Source: Pilatotrama ljubarskyi
Taxonomy: Eukaryota > Basidiomycota > Agaricomycetes > Polyporales > Polyporaceae
Reading direction: 5' to 3'
Assembly (NCBI GenBank): GCA_022385805.1
Contig: MU277683.1
Coordinates: 186,001-250,000, forward strand
Length of the DNA stretch: 64,000 bases
The notes beneath the pieces are model-generated. The model had not been told where the DNA came from. It ran no database searches and worked only from the letters and a program-made list of their open reading frames with translations. This document shows positions 22,425 to 33,301 of the stretch, piece by piece. Positions within the stretch are counted from its first letter, which is position 1. Each line of letters opens with the position of its first letter. The position numbers and the translations under genes were made by a program.

Positions 22425-23428
22425 ATGTTCTCCACCGTTTTCTCCCTTGCTCTCCTCCCTCTGCTCGCGGTGGCCAACCCCCAGTACGGCTACGGCTACG
22501 GCCCTGCTCCGGGCCCTAGCAGCTCGGGCTCCTCAGCGGCAGCGGCACCCTCTGCTCCCCCAAGCACCTCTGGGCAGATCAATGTGAGCTTGCAGGTCCT
22601 CATCTCATTCTAGCCTCTGTTTAGCTTGGCTTGCAGATTCAAGTCGGCGCTGGCGGCAACTTCGTGTTCAGCCCCGCCAACGTTACGGCTTCAAACGGAA
22701 CTCTGGTCACCTTCTTCTTCCCCAAGTGAGTGGATGCGGTTCAGCGTATGCTTGTAAGATACTGACAGTACTTTAGTGGTGGTGTACCTCACTCGGTCAC
22801 CCAGGGTGACTTCAGCAACCCTTGCCAGCCGATCGCTGCTCAGAACGGCCAGAACGGATTCGACTCCGGCTTGCAGCAGAACACTCAGTTCACGCTGAAC
22901 ATCACCAACGACCAGATCCGTGAGCAAACGATACTCTTCGGGGAAAAACATATGTTAACCCCTCTCCCCGCGTATAGCCATCTACTTCTTCTGCAAGGAG
23001 CCGACCCACTGTGGCCTCGGCATGGTCGGGTGAGTAGACGTGAGAGTGAGGAGAGACCGTGCAGGCACTAAGTGTTGTATTGCATCGCAGGTCCATCAAT
23101 GCACCATCAACCGGCAACACCTTCGACGCTTGGATGGCGGCCGCGCTCAAGGTTGGCAGCAATGAGCAGACGGTGAGCTTGAGGATGCCTTTGTATCTGT
23201 CGCAGGGTCGACTCACACCTATGATCACAGCTGCAAGACAATGGTCCAGTGACCGGCGGTATTGGCGCTGTTGCCACCGCTCCCCCGTCTGCCTCCGGCA
23301 GTGCATCATCGGGCTCATCGGGCTCGGGCTCCTCTGGCTCCTCTGGTTCGAATGGCGCGATGGGCTTGGCGGCCTCCGGTGCTGTGACGGCCTTTGTTGC
23401 CCTCGGCGCGGCGATGCTCTTCGCGTGA
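22425..23428 (+). CDS. Secreted GPI-anchored single-domain cupredoxin
   Basis: Six exons: 22425..22583, 22637..22725, 22777..22919, 22978..23029, 23091..23172, 23231..23428; 240 aa. Residues 1-17 form a signal peptide. A Gly/Tyr/Pro then Ser/Ala-rich linker precedes a plastocyanin-like domain from about residue 54. Candidate type-1 copper ligands are His88 (in VPHS), Cys136, His141 and Met146, with the classical C-x4-H-x4-M spacing in FFCKEPTHCGLGM. A Ser/Gly-rich region and a terminal hydrophobic segment (GAVTAFVALGAAMLFA) predict a GPI anchor. Fungal proteins of this kind are called extracellular serine-rich or plastocyanin-like cell-surface proteins and are linked to development or lignocellulose growth; copper chemistry is inferred. 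It is not a laccase, which has three such domains. Confidence 0.87.
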
Positions 23429-23952
23429 TCAGCTGGAGAAGTAGACGATCACGATGTCTGCTAGGTCTCACTAGACGTGGTCAGCGTACGGAGATAATAT
23501 CCAGGACCTTTCACGACACTGCTTGTAATTTGTCCTCAGAATCTCGTAGAGCGAGCATGTCCGCCACGTTGCTTTCTTACCATGCCCCCGATGTCAATAC
23601 AGCATTATACCCACCCCTGTCATCCCGCCTGTGCCTGAGACCCATTAACGTGTGAACCTGCGCTACGAGCTCCGGGTCGCCAATGGAGTGAATGCGGCTC
23701 GCGGCGACTGGGAGATGTGTGGGTGGTTTTGAACGACTGCGCACTGTCCACTCTGTGAATGAATAGACCTGCCTTATTGGGCGAGACACGGTCTCGATCA
23801 CTCCGGCCGTATGCGGGCGCTTGTAAACGACCGTCCGGCTCAGCTCGGCACGGACTACCCTACCCAGCGCTCGCCGTGACTGTTCTTCGCTCCGGTTGCT
23901 GCTTTCTTGTAACTGCCACTTCAGTCGCAGCTAGCTATAATCACGTCTCGAC
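23429..23952. other. Intergenic stretch, nothing recognised
   Basis: About 520 bp between two plus-strand genes, expected to hold the cupredoxin 3' end and the PET100 promoter. No distinct element seen. Confidence 0.3.
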
Positions 23953-24346
23953 ATGGGCGGCCCGAACCTCGAAGTCTTCAAGTTCGCTGTGTATGTCTTC
24001 TTCCCAGTGGTTATGCTGGTGCACTACGGCAACCCAGACTGGTATGCTAAGAACGTGCTCCCGGTATGTTAACACTGGTTGCACCAGAACGATGTTCGTG
24101 AGTAACTCATACGCGGGCCGCTCAGTACAAGGAGAAGATCTTTCCCCCTGAACACCGAATCAACACTGTACGTGCCTGCCTGCGAGTTCCATTCACAGAG
24201 CGCGCATGACACGACTTCAGAACATCCCCACGGACTCTACGACGCTGAAAGAGGAGCTGGCGAAGATCAGGGCGAGAAATCTCGAGCGCAAGGCGCAGCG
24301 GGAAGCTGAGGCTGCCGCCGCAGCGGCAGCAGCACAGCAGAAGTGA
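23953..24346 (+). CDS. PET100: Cytochrome c oxidase assembly protein Pet100-like
   Basis: Three exons: 23953..24063, 24126..24167, 24221..24346; 92 aa. The N-terminus MGGPNLEVFKFAVYVFF followed by a short hydrophobic span, then PDWYAKNVLPYKEKIFPPE, matches Pet100, an inner-membrane protein that helps assemble a Cox7a/8/9-type subcomplex of complex IV. The single transmembrane segment lies at about residues 10-25, and the C-terminal tail is a charged helix ending in an alanine run. Length is in the usual range of about 80-110 residues. The stop is 155 bp from the stop of the convergent dehydratase gene. Confidence 0.88.
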
Positions 24347-24501
24347 GCTGCGAGACTTGTCGGTAAGCCGTCTCTTCGTCCGTATGCACCCCCCTCAATA
24401 CTCATGGAGGCCAGATATCGTTTCCTCTATAGCCCCCCGTTTACGCCGCTCTAATTGCTGTCGCACTCGCATTGTACTTCTACCTCTGCACAATCTACTC
24501 T

Positions 24502-25867
24502 TCACTCTGCCTTCGGAACCTCGAACACTTCACCGTTGTATGCAACGTCCCAGTCCCCGCCCGCTGTACAATCCGCTTCCACGATTCGCTTGTACTCGTT
24601 CAGGTCGTCGAGCGAAATCTTGAAACCGCCGCACACGATGAGGACGATGTTTGCGGACTTGTTCGCCTCTGGTACCACTCTCTTAAAGAGGGTCGGTTTG
24701 TACGCCGGAGCAATGGTCGCAGCGCACGCGAGCTCGGCCATAGTCTTGTGATCCTCTGGAACGATCGGTCAGTGCCGGGCAGAGTGGAATCTGCTTCGGA
24801 GGGACAGACCTGCAAAGTTTAGCGCCGCCTGCATGGCCATCTCGTCCGAGATGCATACACTCCTAACACCCCCTTTTCTCTCTAGCGCCTTTTTCACAAT
24901 CGCAGCGGAAGGCGACGAGGCGCCAAGAGACGTCGCACGCGACGTCAGGGAGGACAGGTGAGCGACTGTCACGTTATGCTCGGCACACCGTTCTGCCCTG
25001 GTGCCTTCGGGCACCTGTCTGGTGTTTACGTTTCCTACGAAGGGGCCGTCGTTCAGAGACAGCGACTGATAGAAACAGTTTGAGCCGTGCGTCTCGACAG
25101 TAACAAGGGGCACTGGGCAAGGTCAGCACACTACAAGTCTCGAGATGATAGATACTTTCTCACCATCATCCCAGCCGACAGCTTCGCAACCTTCCATGAT
25201 ACCGCCTGCGAGGCCACCGCCGCCTACACTACAGAAGATGGCGTCCGGCTTTATTCCCTCTGGCAGCTGGACCTTGATCTCGTGAATCATACTCGCGTGT
25301 CCTTCCCATACGATAGGGTCATCGTAAGCGGGAACCATCACCCTATTCCCTCCGGTGTGAGTGACGCGTCAATGTATGAAACGATGTCCTTACGCTTTCT
25401 GCTCTGCTTGGACCGCCTCCTGCGCACGCTGGAGTGCTTGCAGGTAGTAGTTTCCTGCGATGACGACCTTTGCGCCTTCCTTGCGCAGGAAGTCGATAGT
25501 TGATTGGTTCACTCCGTGAGGCAGGTACACCGTACACCGGAGCTTCAGGACCTTCGCGGCGCCAGCTGCGGCAAGCCCTGCATTTCCTCCGGAGGCGATG
25601 ATGAGGTGAACGTCCGGGCCGTGAGTATGGAGGGCATGTTGGGCAAAATGGGAGATGCCACGGTATTTGAAGGATTGTGAGGGTTGCAGTGTCTGTGGGG
25701 TTGGTCAGTCGGTTTGCAAGGTTGTGATCGTACTACAATGTTGAGATACTGACTTCTAGCTTGAGATAGACGTTGCAATCTAGCAATGATGAGATGTGCA
25801 CCGAGCGGATGAGGGGTGTCTCCAGCCAAAGCTTCTCGCGGTATACGTCTTCCTGAGAGGTCGCCAT
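24502..25867 (-). CDS. L-serine/threonine dehydratase (copy A)
   Basis: Five exons, complement(24502..24755, 24810..25112, 25164..25342, 25394..25692, 25754..25867), 382 aa. Fold-type II PLP enzyme deaminating L-serine (or threonine) to the 2-oxo acid and ammonia in the cytosol. The PLP lysine is in QSFKYRG (about residue 47), the substrate loop is SGGNAGLAA, and the phosphate-binding loop is GGGGLAGG. The C-terminal ICGG block is also present. It is a close paralogue of the gene at 30003-31386: the three inner exons have identical lengths (299, 179 and 303 nt), and all four intron positions and phases match. It is transcribed divergently from the alpha-xylosidase gene. A TATATAA-like site lies about 56 bp upstream. 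Confidence 0.9.
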
Positions 25868-26439
25868 GACTCGGATAGCGAACCTGCTGCTTTCTCTCCT
25901 ACTGTTACTTCACAGGGCTACGTTATATATCGTGCCCTCCTGCTTTGTCATCCAAGCGGTTGGTGCAGAATCCAGGACCCCTTGGCACTGAGTCAGATCG
26001 AAGGCGATGAGCGGGCAAGATGGGCCGCCGGATGCGGGTCCGCGAGCTCCGGACGCGCTCGCGGCAACGGCATGGTTACAACCCGTGGCCCTCTGCGTCC
26101 AACTGCCCTCTCCCGCTCTTGATAGTGTTCATCGCGAAGTTCGGACTCACATGCTTGCTAGCTCATTCATTAGTTCGAACAGATCCTGGAATCTGGATTG
26201 GTCGTCGGAATCATCATGTGCAAAGCCTAATCACTTGAAATGGGTCTGTACTCGACTGTGAGGTTCCGCCGTTGTTAATCCGGGCCCCAAGATGTGGTCC
26301 ACCTTGCGATCTTTCCCTGCACCTCGCCAACGGTAAGCTGCGGGCCGTTCAGTGGACTTCGCTGCCAGCTTAGCCCTGGATCAGTATAAAGGGCGGGATA
26401 TCGCACTGCTGAGATGCCCGAGTCCGCATCCGAGCCATC
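25868..26439. promoter_or_regulatory. Shared divergent promoter region, dehydratase A / alpha-xylosidase
   Basis: 572 bp between the divergent start codons. A TATA-like element lies at each end: 25923-25929 (TATATAA on the minus strand) for the dehydratase and 26385-26391 (TATAAAG) for the alpha-xylosidase. No coding sequence seen between. Confidence 0.5.
26385..26391 (+). promoter_or_regulatory. TATA box of the alpha-xylosidase gene
   Basis: TATAAAG, 55 bp upstream of the start codon at 26440. Sequence and spacing fit a core promoter element. Confidence 0.5.
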
Positions 26440-29400
26440 ATGCGCTTCAACGACGGGTTCTGGCTGCTGAAGAGTGGCGTCAAGCCCTCCTTCGGGCTGC
26501 AGGTCGTCCAGGGTCTCGAAGACGGCGATGGCTTTAACCTTCAGGTAGCCACAAAAGCGATCCGCCACCGAGGTGATACTTTGGCTGGTACGCAGTGCAT
26601 ATCCCGCTCTCGCGCGCGGTTGCTCATGATGTGCTCTTAGGGCCTGTGCTCAGCGTCCGGGTGTACTCGCCCACAGAAGGCGTGGTAGGCGTCAAGATCG
26701 AGCACTTCAAGCACGTCGACCCTACACCCAACATAGCGCTCTTCCCGGATGACCCGCCGATTCCTGCAGTCTCGCTCTCCAAGTCCGAGAACACCTGGTC
26801 CGTCACTACCGGTGGTCTGTCAGCAGAGATCACCCAGAACCCGTATACGATCACGTTCAAGTCTCCGACTCGCACGCTCACTGCTGCCGGCTTTAAGCAC
26901 CAGGCGGTGTATGATGTTCCGTACAAGTGGACGCTGCGGAGCGCGTCGAACAGTTCATGCCTTACGACCGACGTGAGCTCCAATCCGCGCCCGGAAGTAC
27001 CTCCGGAGACAGTCCGTTACATCAATTCAGAACTCAACCTTTCTCCTGGAGAGCTCATATTCGGCCTCGGAGAGCAGTTTGGCGCTTTCGTTAAGAACGG
27101 TACCCCATTTCCTATATTGTGGGTATCCTTCATGCGGCTGAGACGAATGCTTAGGTCAGTCTGTGAGTATCTGGAACCAGGACGGCGGGACGTCTAGCGA
27201 ACAGGCCTATAAATGCGTTCCCTTCTACATCACCAACCGCAACTACGGCGTGTTCGTGAACCACCCTGGGGAGGTCGAGTTCGAAGTGGGAAGCGAGAAG
27301 GTCAGCCGTGTCGGTGCAAGCGTTGCCGGTGAGAGCTTGGAGTACTTCGTGATCTATGGACCAACCCCTCTCGAGGTGCGCGAGCTTATTTGACGTCGGG
27401 GGAAGTTTGCTGACCGATGCGAAACAGATATTAGAGCGATACACGCGTATGACCGGACGTCCGGCGTAGGTGACCTGGACAGTTTAGCCATGCACTGTAC
27501 TGACATATGACGTGCTATAGTCTGCTGCCCTCCTGGACGTTCGGCTTATGGCTCTCAACCTCCTTCCTGACGTCTTATGACGAGAAGACAGTCTCCAGCT
27601 TCTTGCAAGGAATGCAGACCAGGAATTGCCCTGTCCGCGTGTTCCATCTCGACTGTTTCTGGATGAAGCAATACGAATGGTATAGTCATCCATCTCGACG
27701 TCCTTTGTGAGGCAACGCCCTGATTAAGCTTGGATCCAGGTGCTCCTTCACATTTGATCCCGATAACTTCCCTGATCCGAAAGCCTACCTGTCTGAGATC
27801 AAGCAGAAGTACGGGGTGAAGATCTGCGTCTGGAGTGCGCAATTCCGTCTATGTCCGGGCTGGCATACGCTGACCTTTCACCGCTCGAACAGTTAACCCA
27901 TACATCTCGCAGCTTTCACCCATCTTCCAAGAGGCGGTGCGAGGGGGCTACTTAATCAAGCGTAAGGATGGCACGCCTTGGCAGTAAGCCCGCTGCGTAA
28001 TCCCTCTGAGATCTGAGGGTTGACCTGGGAGCAGGTGGGATCTGTGGCAACCTGGATTGGGTGTCGTCGACGTGACCAACCCGGAAGCGCGGAAGTGGTA
28101 CGAAGCCAAATTGGATGCTCTCGTGGATCTGGGTGTGGACACGTTCAAGGTAAGGACCCGAGATAATCAGGAGATTCATCATAGCCAACTAACCGAGGAA
28201 ATTGCTGATCTGACAGACGGATTTCGGCGAGCGTATCCCACATGCGAATGTCGTCTTCCATGATGGCTCGGATCCGAAGCGCGTCCATAACACGTATTCC
28301 GTTATCTACAACGAGATGGTCTTCCAGTTGTTGGAACGCCGCTTCGGCAAGGGTGAGGCGGTAGTGTTCGCGCGATCTGCAACTGCTGGCGGTCAGAGGT
28401 GAGTCTTGGCATTATGGTGCTTTTGCTATGCTGACATGCTTGCCTGTAGGTTCCCGGTTGTGAGTTGTAGCATCCCATGCAGATCGGACTACAGACCAAT
28501 CCCACTGATTTCTAGCATTGGGGTGGGGACTGTGAATCGACGTTCGAAGCAATGGCTGAGACGCTCCGTGGCGGGCTCAGCTTGACTTTTTCGGGCTTCG
28601 CCTTCGCCTCTCACGACATTGGCGGTTTCGAGGTATGTCGTTCCTGAACTAGTCCTCTGTGGTCGCCTCTGGCTGACGACGCCTTACAGGGCCATCCTCC
28701 ACCAGAGATCTATAATCGCTGGGTGGCGTATGGGCTGTTCTCGTCACACTCCCGTCTGCATGGGTCCATGTCCTACAGAGTGCCTTGGCAGTACGGAGAG
28801 GCTGCGGCTGCTTACATGGCGAAATTCCTCGACGCGAAGCACAGGCTCATGCCATATCTCTATCAACTTGTATGTTGGGGGTCGCTCTTCCAGTGTACGT
28901 TCTCATCACGAGCTTCCCGCAGTCGCTCCAGGGCAACACCAAGGGTCACCCGATGCAAAGGGCGATGTTCATCGAGTTCCTCGAGGACCGCACCACGCAT
29001 CACCTCGATAGACAATACATGCTAGGGCCCAACCTCCTCGTCGCCCCCGTCTTCGTCCCAGATGGAGAGGAGTCGGAGTACTACCTTCCCGCCGGCCGTT
29101 GGACCTCGTTCTTCCATCCGTCGCGCACTCAGATGGGCCCGACCTGGGTGAAGGAAGTCGTACCGATCAACGAGCTGCCTGTGTGGGTGCGCCAGGGTAG
29201 CGTGCTATGCCTCGGCCCCAGCAACGTCGGCCGCCCGGACTATGACTTCGCGCAAGGCGTGGAGGTGCAGGTCTACGAGCTGGACGAAGGACAGACCGTG
29301 CAAGCGGAGGTACCTGCTGGGAAGGGGCCCGCCATCGCTGGGGTTGTGGAGGCAACGCTGCGAGACGGGAAGCTGCTCGTACGCGTGGCGAATGGAGAAG

Positions 29401-29492
29401 TTGGGCTGCACTCGGTGACGTACCGTGCTGGTGGCCTGGAGAGGAGGGTGTCCGTTGCCCAAGGAGAGGAAGAGGTGTCGTTGATGTTGTGA
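26440..29492 (+). CDS. GH31 alpha-xylosidase, YicI-like
   Basis: Thirteen exons: 26440..26587, 26641..27099, 27155..27375, 27428..27465, 27521..27679, 27740..27834, 27893..27983, 28035..28149, 28217..28398, 28450..28459, 28516..28632, 28690..28869, 28923..29492; 794 aa. Glycoside hydrolase family 31. The motif KTDFGERIP (nucleophile Asp near residue 444) and HWGGD (acid/base Asp near 511) are those of the bacterial alpha-xylosidase YicI, as are [14 protein letters not shown] and FHLDCFWMK. It should release alpha-linked xylose from isoprimeverose or xyloglucan oligomers. No signal peptide is present, so action is probably intracellular on imported oligosaccharides. One exon (28450..28459) is only 10 nt. 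Length agrees with the family (about 770-800). Related alpha-glucosidases are less likely because of the xylosidase-type motif. Confidence 0.92.
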
Positions 29493-30002
29493 GAGTAGCC
29501 TCAGGTCCTCCTGAGATCTCCAGTGGTAGTACAACTGCAAGGCTCACAAAGTAACATGTATACTACGATCCAAACAAGAACTTCTAGACCGAAGATTGTG
29601 TGACTGCAGTAGTAGTCCATCACTACATGAACTCCGAGTCTACATATTGGCACTCACTCTCACGAGGCGTATCATGCTGCATGCGTAACGTGGATGGAAA
29701 TCGCCCGTCATCGTCAAGTATCTGGTAAGAGCTAGGTTGTTGAGACCTTCTGATATGGGGTCAGCGGCGTGGCCACAAGATGATTCGTCACGAGCTACCA
29801 TCACTGTACCGGTCAAGGGCACGAGTCATCGAATTCTCATCATTCACCATGTTGCGTCAAGGAAGGCCCTGAGTCACAAGCAGCAGCTTTACTGGCGCTC
29901 AGGAACGATTGGCGGGAGAGTGAGGCTGCCGGGAAACCCAAGCCGCATACTAGTAGACGGGCACTTGTAACTCTTACGGCAGAGTTTTCAGGTCTTCAAG
30001 AC
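29493..30002. other. Intergenic region between alpha-xylosidase and dehydratase B
   Basis: 510 bp between genes on the same strand. No gene or repeat recognised; the right part should be the promoter of dehydratase B. Confidence 0.3.
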
Positions 30003-31386
30003 ATGGCTGGAAGCGACGTTCAGGACGACCTATATCGTAACAAGCTTTGGCTCGAGACGCCTCTCATACGCTCGGTTCACATTTCGTCCCTTTTGCAGTG
30101 CAATGTATATCTCAAGCTAGAGGTAAGTCTCGTTATATAGTTGTTCGTGAGTATCCTCATCCGAAGCACGCTGACGACCCGTCTAGACGCTGCAACCCTG
30201 CCAATCCTTCAAGTTCCGGGGCATCACCCATTTCGTGGAGCACGCTCTGCGCATACACGGCCCAGACGTCCGCCTCATCATTGCATCCTCAGGCAACGCC
30301 GGGATCGCTGCTGCCTGTGCCACGAATATCCTGAAGCTCCGTTGCACCGTGTACCTGCCTCATGGGGTGAATCGGTCAGCGATTGACTTCATGCGCAAGG
30401 AAGGTGCGGAGGTGGTCGAAGAAGGCACCTGTTATCCAGAAGCACTGGAGCGTGCGCGGGCTGCGCTGCAGGCAGAACCTAAAGCGTGAGGAGCCAACGA
30501 CGTATGCTGCAGCCCTCTGCGATTATACTTATCGAGTTTACAGGCTCTTGATCCCAAGCTACGACAACCCCATCTTGTGGGAAGGCTATGCTAGCATGGT
30601 CCACGAGATCAAAGACCAGCTCCCAGCTAATGTGAAGCCAGATGCCATTTTCTGCAGCCTAGGTGGAGGAGGTCTTGCAGGCGGCGTGATCGAAGGCTGC
30701 AAAGCGGTCGGCTGGGACGATGGTCTGTGGCTGCTTTATTCTTTCTTCGTGCTGGCTAACCTTGTCTCACAGTGCCGCTGGTAACCGTCGAGACGCATGG
30801 CTCCAACTGTTTCTATCAGTCGCTTTCCCTGAACGAGGGACCATTCGTTGGAGACCTGACATCCAGATCGATACCGGCTGGCACAAGAGCGGTGCGAGTC
30901 GCTGAACACGACGTGACGGTAGCCCATCTCTCCTGTCTGACCTCGCGCGCCACATCTCTCGGTGCATCCCGCCCGTCTGCGGCGGTTGTCAAGAAGGCGC
31001 TGCAAAGGCAAGGCGGTGTCAGGAGCGTATGCGTCCCAGACGAGATGGCGATGCAAGCTGCGCTTAACTTCGCAGGTCCGCATGCTCCCTGCTGTGTCGC
31101 ATCCATCGTCTTCCACTGACTACTTAAAGAGGACCACAAAATGCTCTTGGAGCTTGCTTGCTCCTCCACGGTCTCGCTTGCGTACAAGCGGACCGTCTTC
31201 GACAAGCTGGTACCGCGATCCGAGGGAAAGGGCCCTGCGAACGTCGTCCTCATAATCTGCGGCGGGTTCAAGGTGTCCTTGGAAGACTTGCACGCGTACA
31301 AGCGTATAGTGGAGGCGAATATTGCAGCAGGTGGAGAATGGGATGTCGCTTGCAATGGCGAGTGCTTCGCAGTTCCAAAGGTATAA
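30003..31386 (+). CDS. L-serine/threonine dehydratase (copy B)
   Basis: Five exons: 30003..30122, 30187..30485, 30544..30722, 30773..31075, 31130..31386; 385 aa. Same family and reaction as the gene at 24502-25867: PLP lysine in QSFKFRG (about residue 49), substrate loop SSGNAGIAA (Ser-Ser where copy A has Ser-Gly), phosphate loop GGGGLAGG, and a C-terminal ICGG segment. All four introns are at the same positions and phases as in copy A, though intron lengths and sequences differ. The copies lie in opposite orientation on either side of the alpha-xylosidase gene. The substitutions near the substrate loop could alter preference between L-serine and threonine, but that is not decided by sequence. 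Confidence 0.9.
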
Positions 31387-31916
31387 TGAATACTACTAGC
31401 AGTGTCGAGTCAACACTTCATCTCTATGAAAAGGGTGCCTCCATGAACTCACAGAGCTGTGCATGAGACTTCCCCATAAGTGTGGGATTTATCTGCATTA
31501 CTTACCCGGGCAAGCGAATTTCCAGCGGGATCCTGCTCAACGTGAACGGATGTGGTTAAGCATCACAAGAAGCGCCCGAACGCGTCGCGTCGCGCGTGCG
31601 TGAGACGCGTCACGTGAACGTGAACCCTCGTGGCGGGGGCATGAACACCACTCGGATGGCTTCCCATGATCCCCACTGCGACCGACGCGCTTCGTGTTGC
31701 GGTCCTATACTTGTATCAGACCTGAAGGTATAGGTACATCGAACTGTACGGCTATGCATCCCGCTTCTACGTCGAAACGGAAGCCCGAGGACGAGGGCTG
31801 CGGAACAGAGCATTCACGCAAGATTGGGCGACCCTCCAGGCCAAAGAACACTCCACGGGAGGGCGATCGACAACTTGAAGAGGTCTTTTGTCCGCCAGAA
31901 GTGTGCCGTACGCCCC
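31387..31916. other. Intergenic region with ACGCGT/CACGTG cluster
   Basis: 530 bp between dehydratase B and the esterase. It contains two ACGCGT boxes and a CACGTG box near 31580-31616, and a short frame encoding basic sequence at 31754-31951. Otherwise nothing recognised. Confidence 0.35.
31580..31616. promoter_or_regulatory. Cluster of ACGCGT and CACGTG palindromes
   Basis: ACGCGT at 31580-31585 and 31605-31610, with CACGTG directly after at 31611-31616, inside a run of alternating CG. These are consensus MCB and E-box sequences. The nearest start codons downstream on the plus strand are 31754 (short basic frame) and 31917 (esterase). Confidence 0.45.
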
Positions 31917-31951
31917 ATGTTGTCGCTTTTACTTTCGAGCACGCCGACTAA
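31754..31951 (+). CDS. Short basic open frame with AT-hook-like motif
   Basis: An ATG-initiated frame of 65 codons with SKRKPEDE and RKIGRPSRPK, the latter resembling an AT-hook DNA-contact core (Gly-Arg-Pro flanked by basic residues). It overlaps the proposed start of the esterase gene in another frame. It might be a real small nuclear protein, an upstream frame of the esterase transcript, or chance. The ACGCGT/CACGTG cluster is about 140 bp upstream. Weak evidence. Confidence 0.2.
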   Translation: MHPASTSKRKPEDEGCGTEHSRKIGRPSRPKNTPREGDRQLEEVFCPPEVCRTPHVVAFTFEHAD

Positions 31952-33054
31952 CATCCGCTGCATCGGGGGCGCAGGTGAACTCCCCGTGGCTATCGTACGC
32001 ACGGCGTGGCGGGGTCTCGAATCGCTTCGATATGTAGTAGTATTGTGCGTGCCCTGTTTGAAGGCCCGGAGCCTAGCTCAAGTGAATTGTTAGTGGCGAT
32101 TCATACAGTGCCCCGGCCCCGATGGAGGCAGGTCAAGAGAAGGCAGACGACGATGGGGTAGCTGCGAAGACATGGGTCAGTTGCGAGTCAAGGGGACTAC
32201 CGTCGTCTCCTCAGGCTCATTCTGTAGGTGGACTATATCCGTGAGCATCCGGGTATGTCAAGCGCCACCATGCACAACTACGCCTTCTCTGGCGCCACCG
32301 TCGAGGACGATCTTGCATTCGAACTAGGACAATTCTTCACGGAGTTCCCGAAGAAGGCCTCTCCGACCTCTCCACCCGCGCTTGATCCGGAAAGCACGAC
32401 ATATAGTGCGTGATAGGCGCATTCGACCAGTTAGCGGAACACTTACAGCCGCGCCAGTTATTTTCTTGGGCATCAACGACTGTGGGCAAACAGACGAAGA
32501 CGATTTGGAGCCACATATGGAAACTCTCATGGACGCCGCGCACGACCTGTATGTCAAGGCCGGGGCTCGCAATTTCATCTTCATAGACGTTCCACCTATG
32601 GGACGGTTTCCTGGAGGTCAGTCATGGCAGTACTTCCGGAAGAGCAGCACTCACTCAGCCCCCAGCATTATCCATGAGTCATACCTTGCAGGAGCGCGCT
32701 AATGCTTGGAATATCTTGCTCCATTCGGAGGCCAAGAAGTTCGCTGAGGAAACGTCATCGGCGACAGTCCTCGTCTTCTCATCCCATGCGGTCTTTACTG
32801 ACCTCTTAGATGATCCCGAGCGGTACGGGTTCACCCAGGACGATGTCGCTGCCGAAGACGGCGAAGTATGGGTCGATGAGCTGCATGCGTCGTCGCTCGT
32901 CCACAAGATTGTGGCGGACGCTCTGCTGAGAAGGATCATACTTGGTGTTCACGGAGACCATGGAAGCGGCACTGAGGTTCCTTCAGTCGATCCCAACGAC
33001 TGCCCCCACTCCATTGTCGGCAGTCAACATATTGCAGCAGGACACAGGGAATGA
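31917..33054 (+). CDS. GDSL/SGNH acetylesterase-like protein (CE16 type)
   Basis: Five exons: 31917..32044, 32094..32175, 32228..32405, 32449..32616, 32666..33054; 314 aa. The SGNH motifs are in order: FGDSYS with the catalytic serine near residue 46, then the Gly of block II in FSGATVEDDL, FLGINDCG (block III Asn), and the C-terminal Asp-x-x-His in WVDELHASS. Fungal CE16 enzymes remove acetyl groups from xylo- and cello-oligosaccharides or other small esters. A preceding W-R-G-L block before the GDSY strand is usual. There is no obvious secretion signal with the chosen start, so the enzyme may be intracellular, or the true start lies in an unrecognised upstream exon. The last about 30 residues are atypical and might hide a final intron. 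Confidence 0.75.
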
Positions 33055-33301
33055 TATGTGTGGATATATGTATATGCACAAACCAGGCATGCCGCATGAT
33101 GTCCTTTATGCAGTTCGACGAATGGTTGCATGCCCGCGCGTCGGCCGGCTGAGTGTCATCCAGCCTGTGGGAAACAGCGGTTCCCAATTGTGCAAGGGCC
33201 GTGGTACCTTCAGGTCGGTCTGAAGGCTAAAGCATCGAGGAAGACAATCGAGTACCGCAGTCGAGACCGGGATGCATCAAGAGGCGACCAGGCAAGGAGC
33301 T

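Noticed and set aside
22425..23428. Laccase annotation for the copper protein
   Set aside because: Only one cupredoxin domain and no trinuclear-site His-x-His motifs.
24502..31386. Idea that the dehydratase pair are terminal repeats of one large mobile element
   Set aside because: Introns and flanks are diverged, no target duplication or terminal repeats surround the block, so an old gene duplication is simpler.
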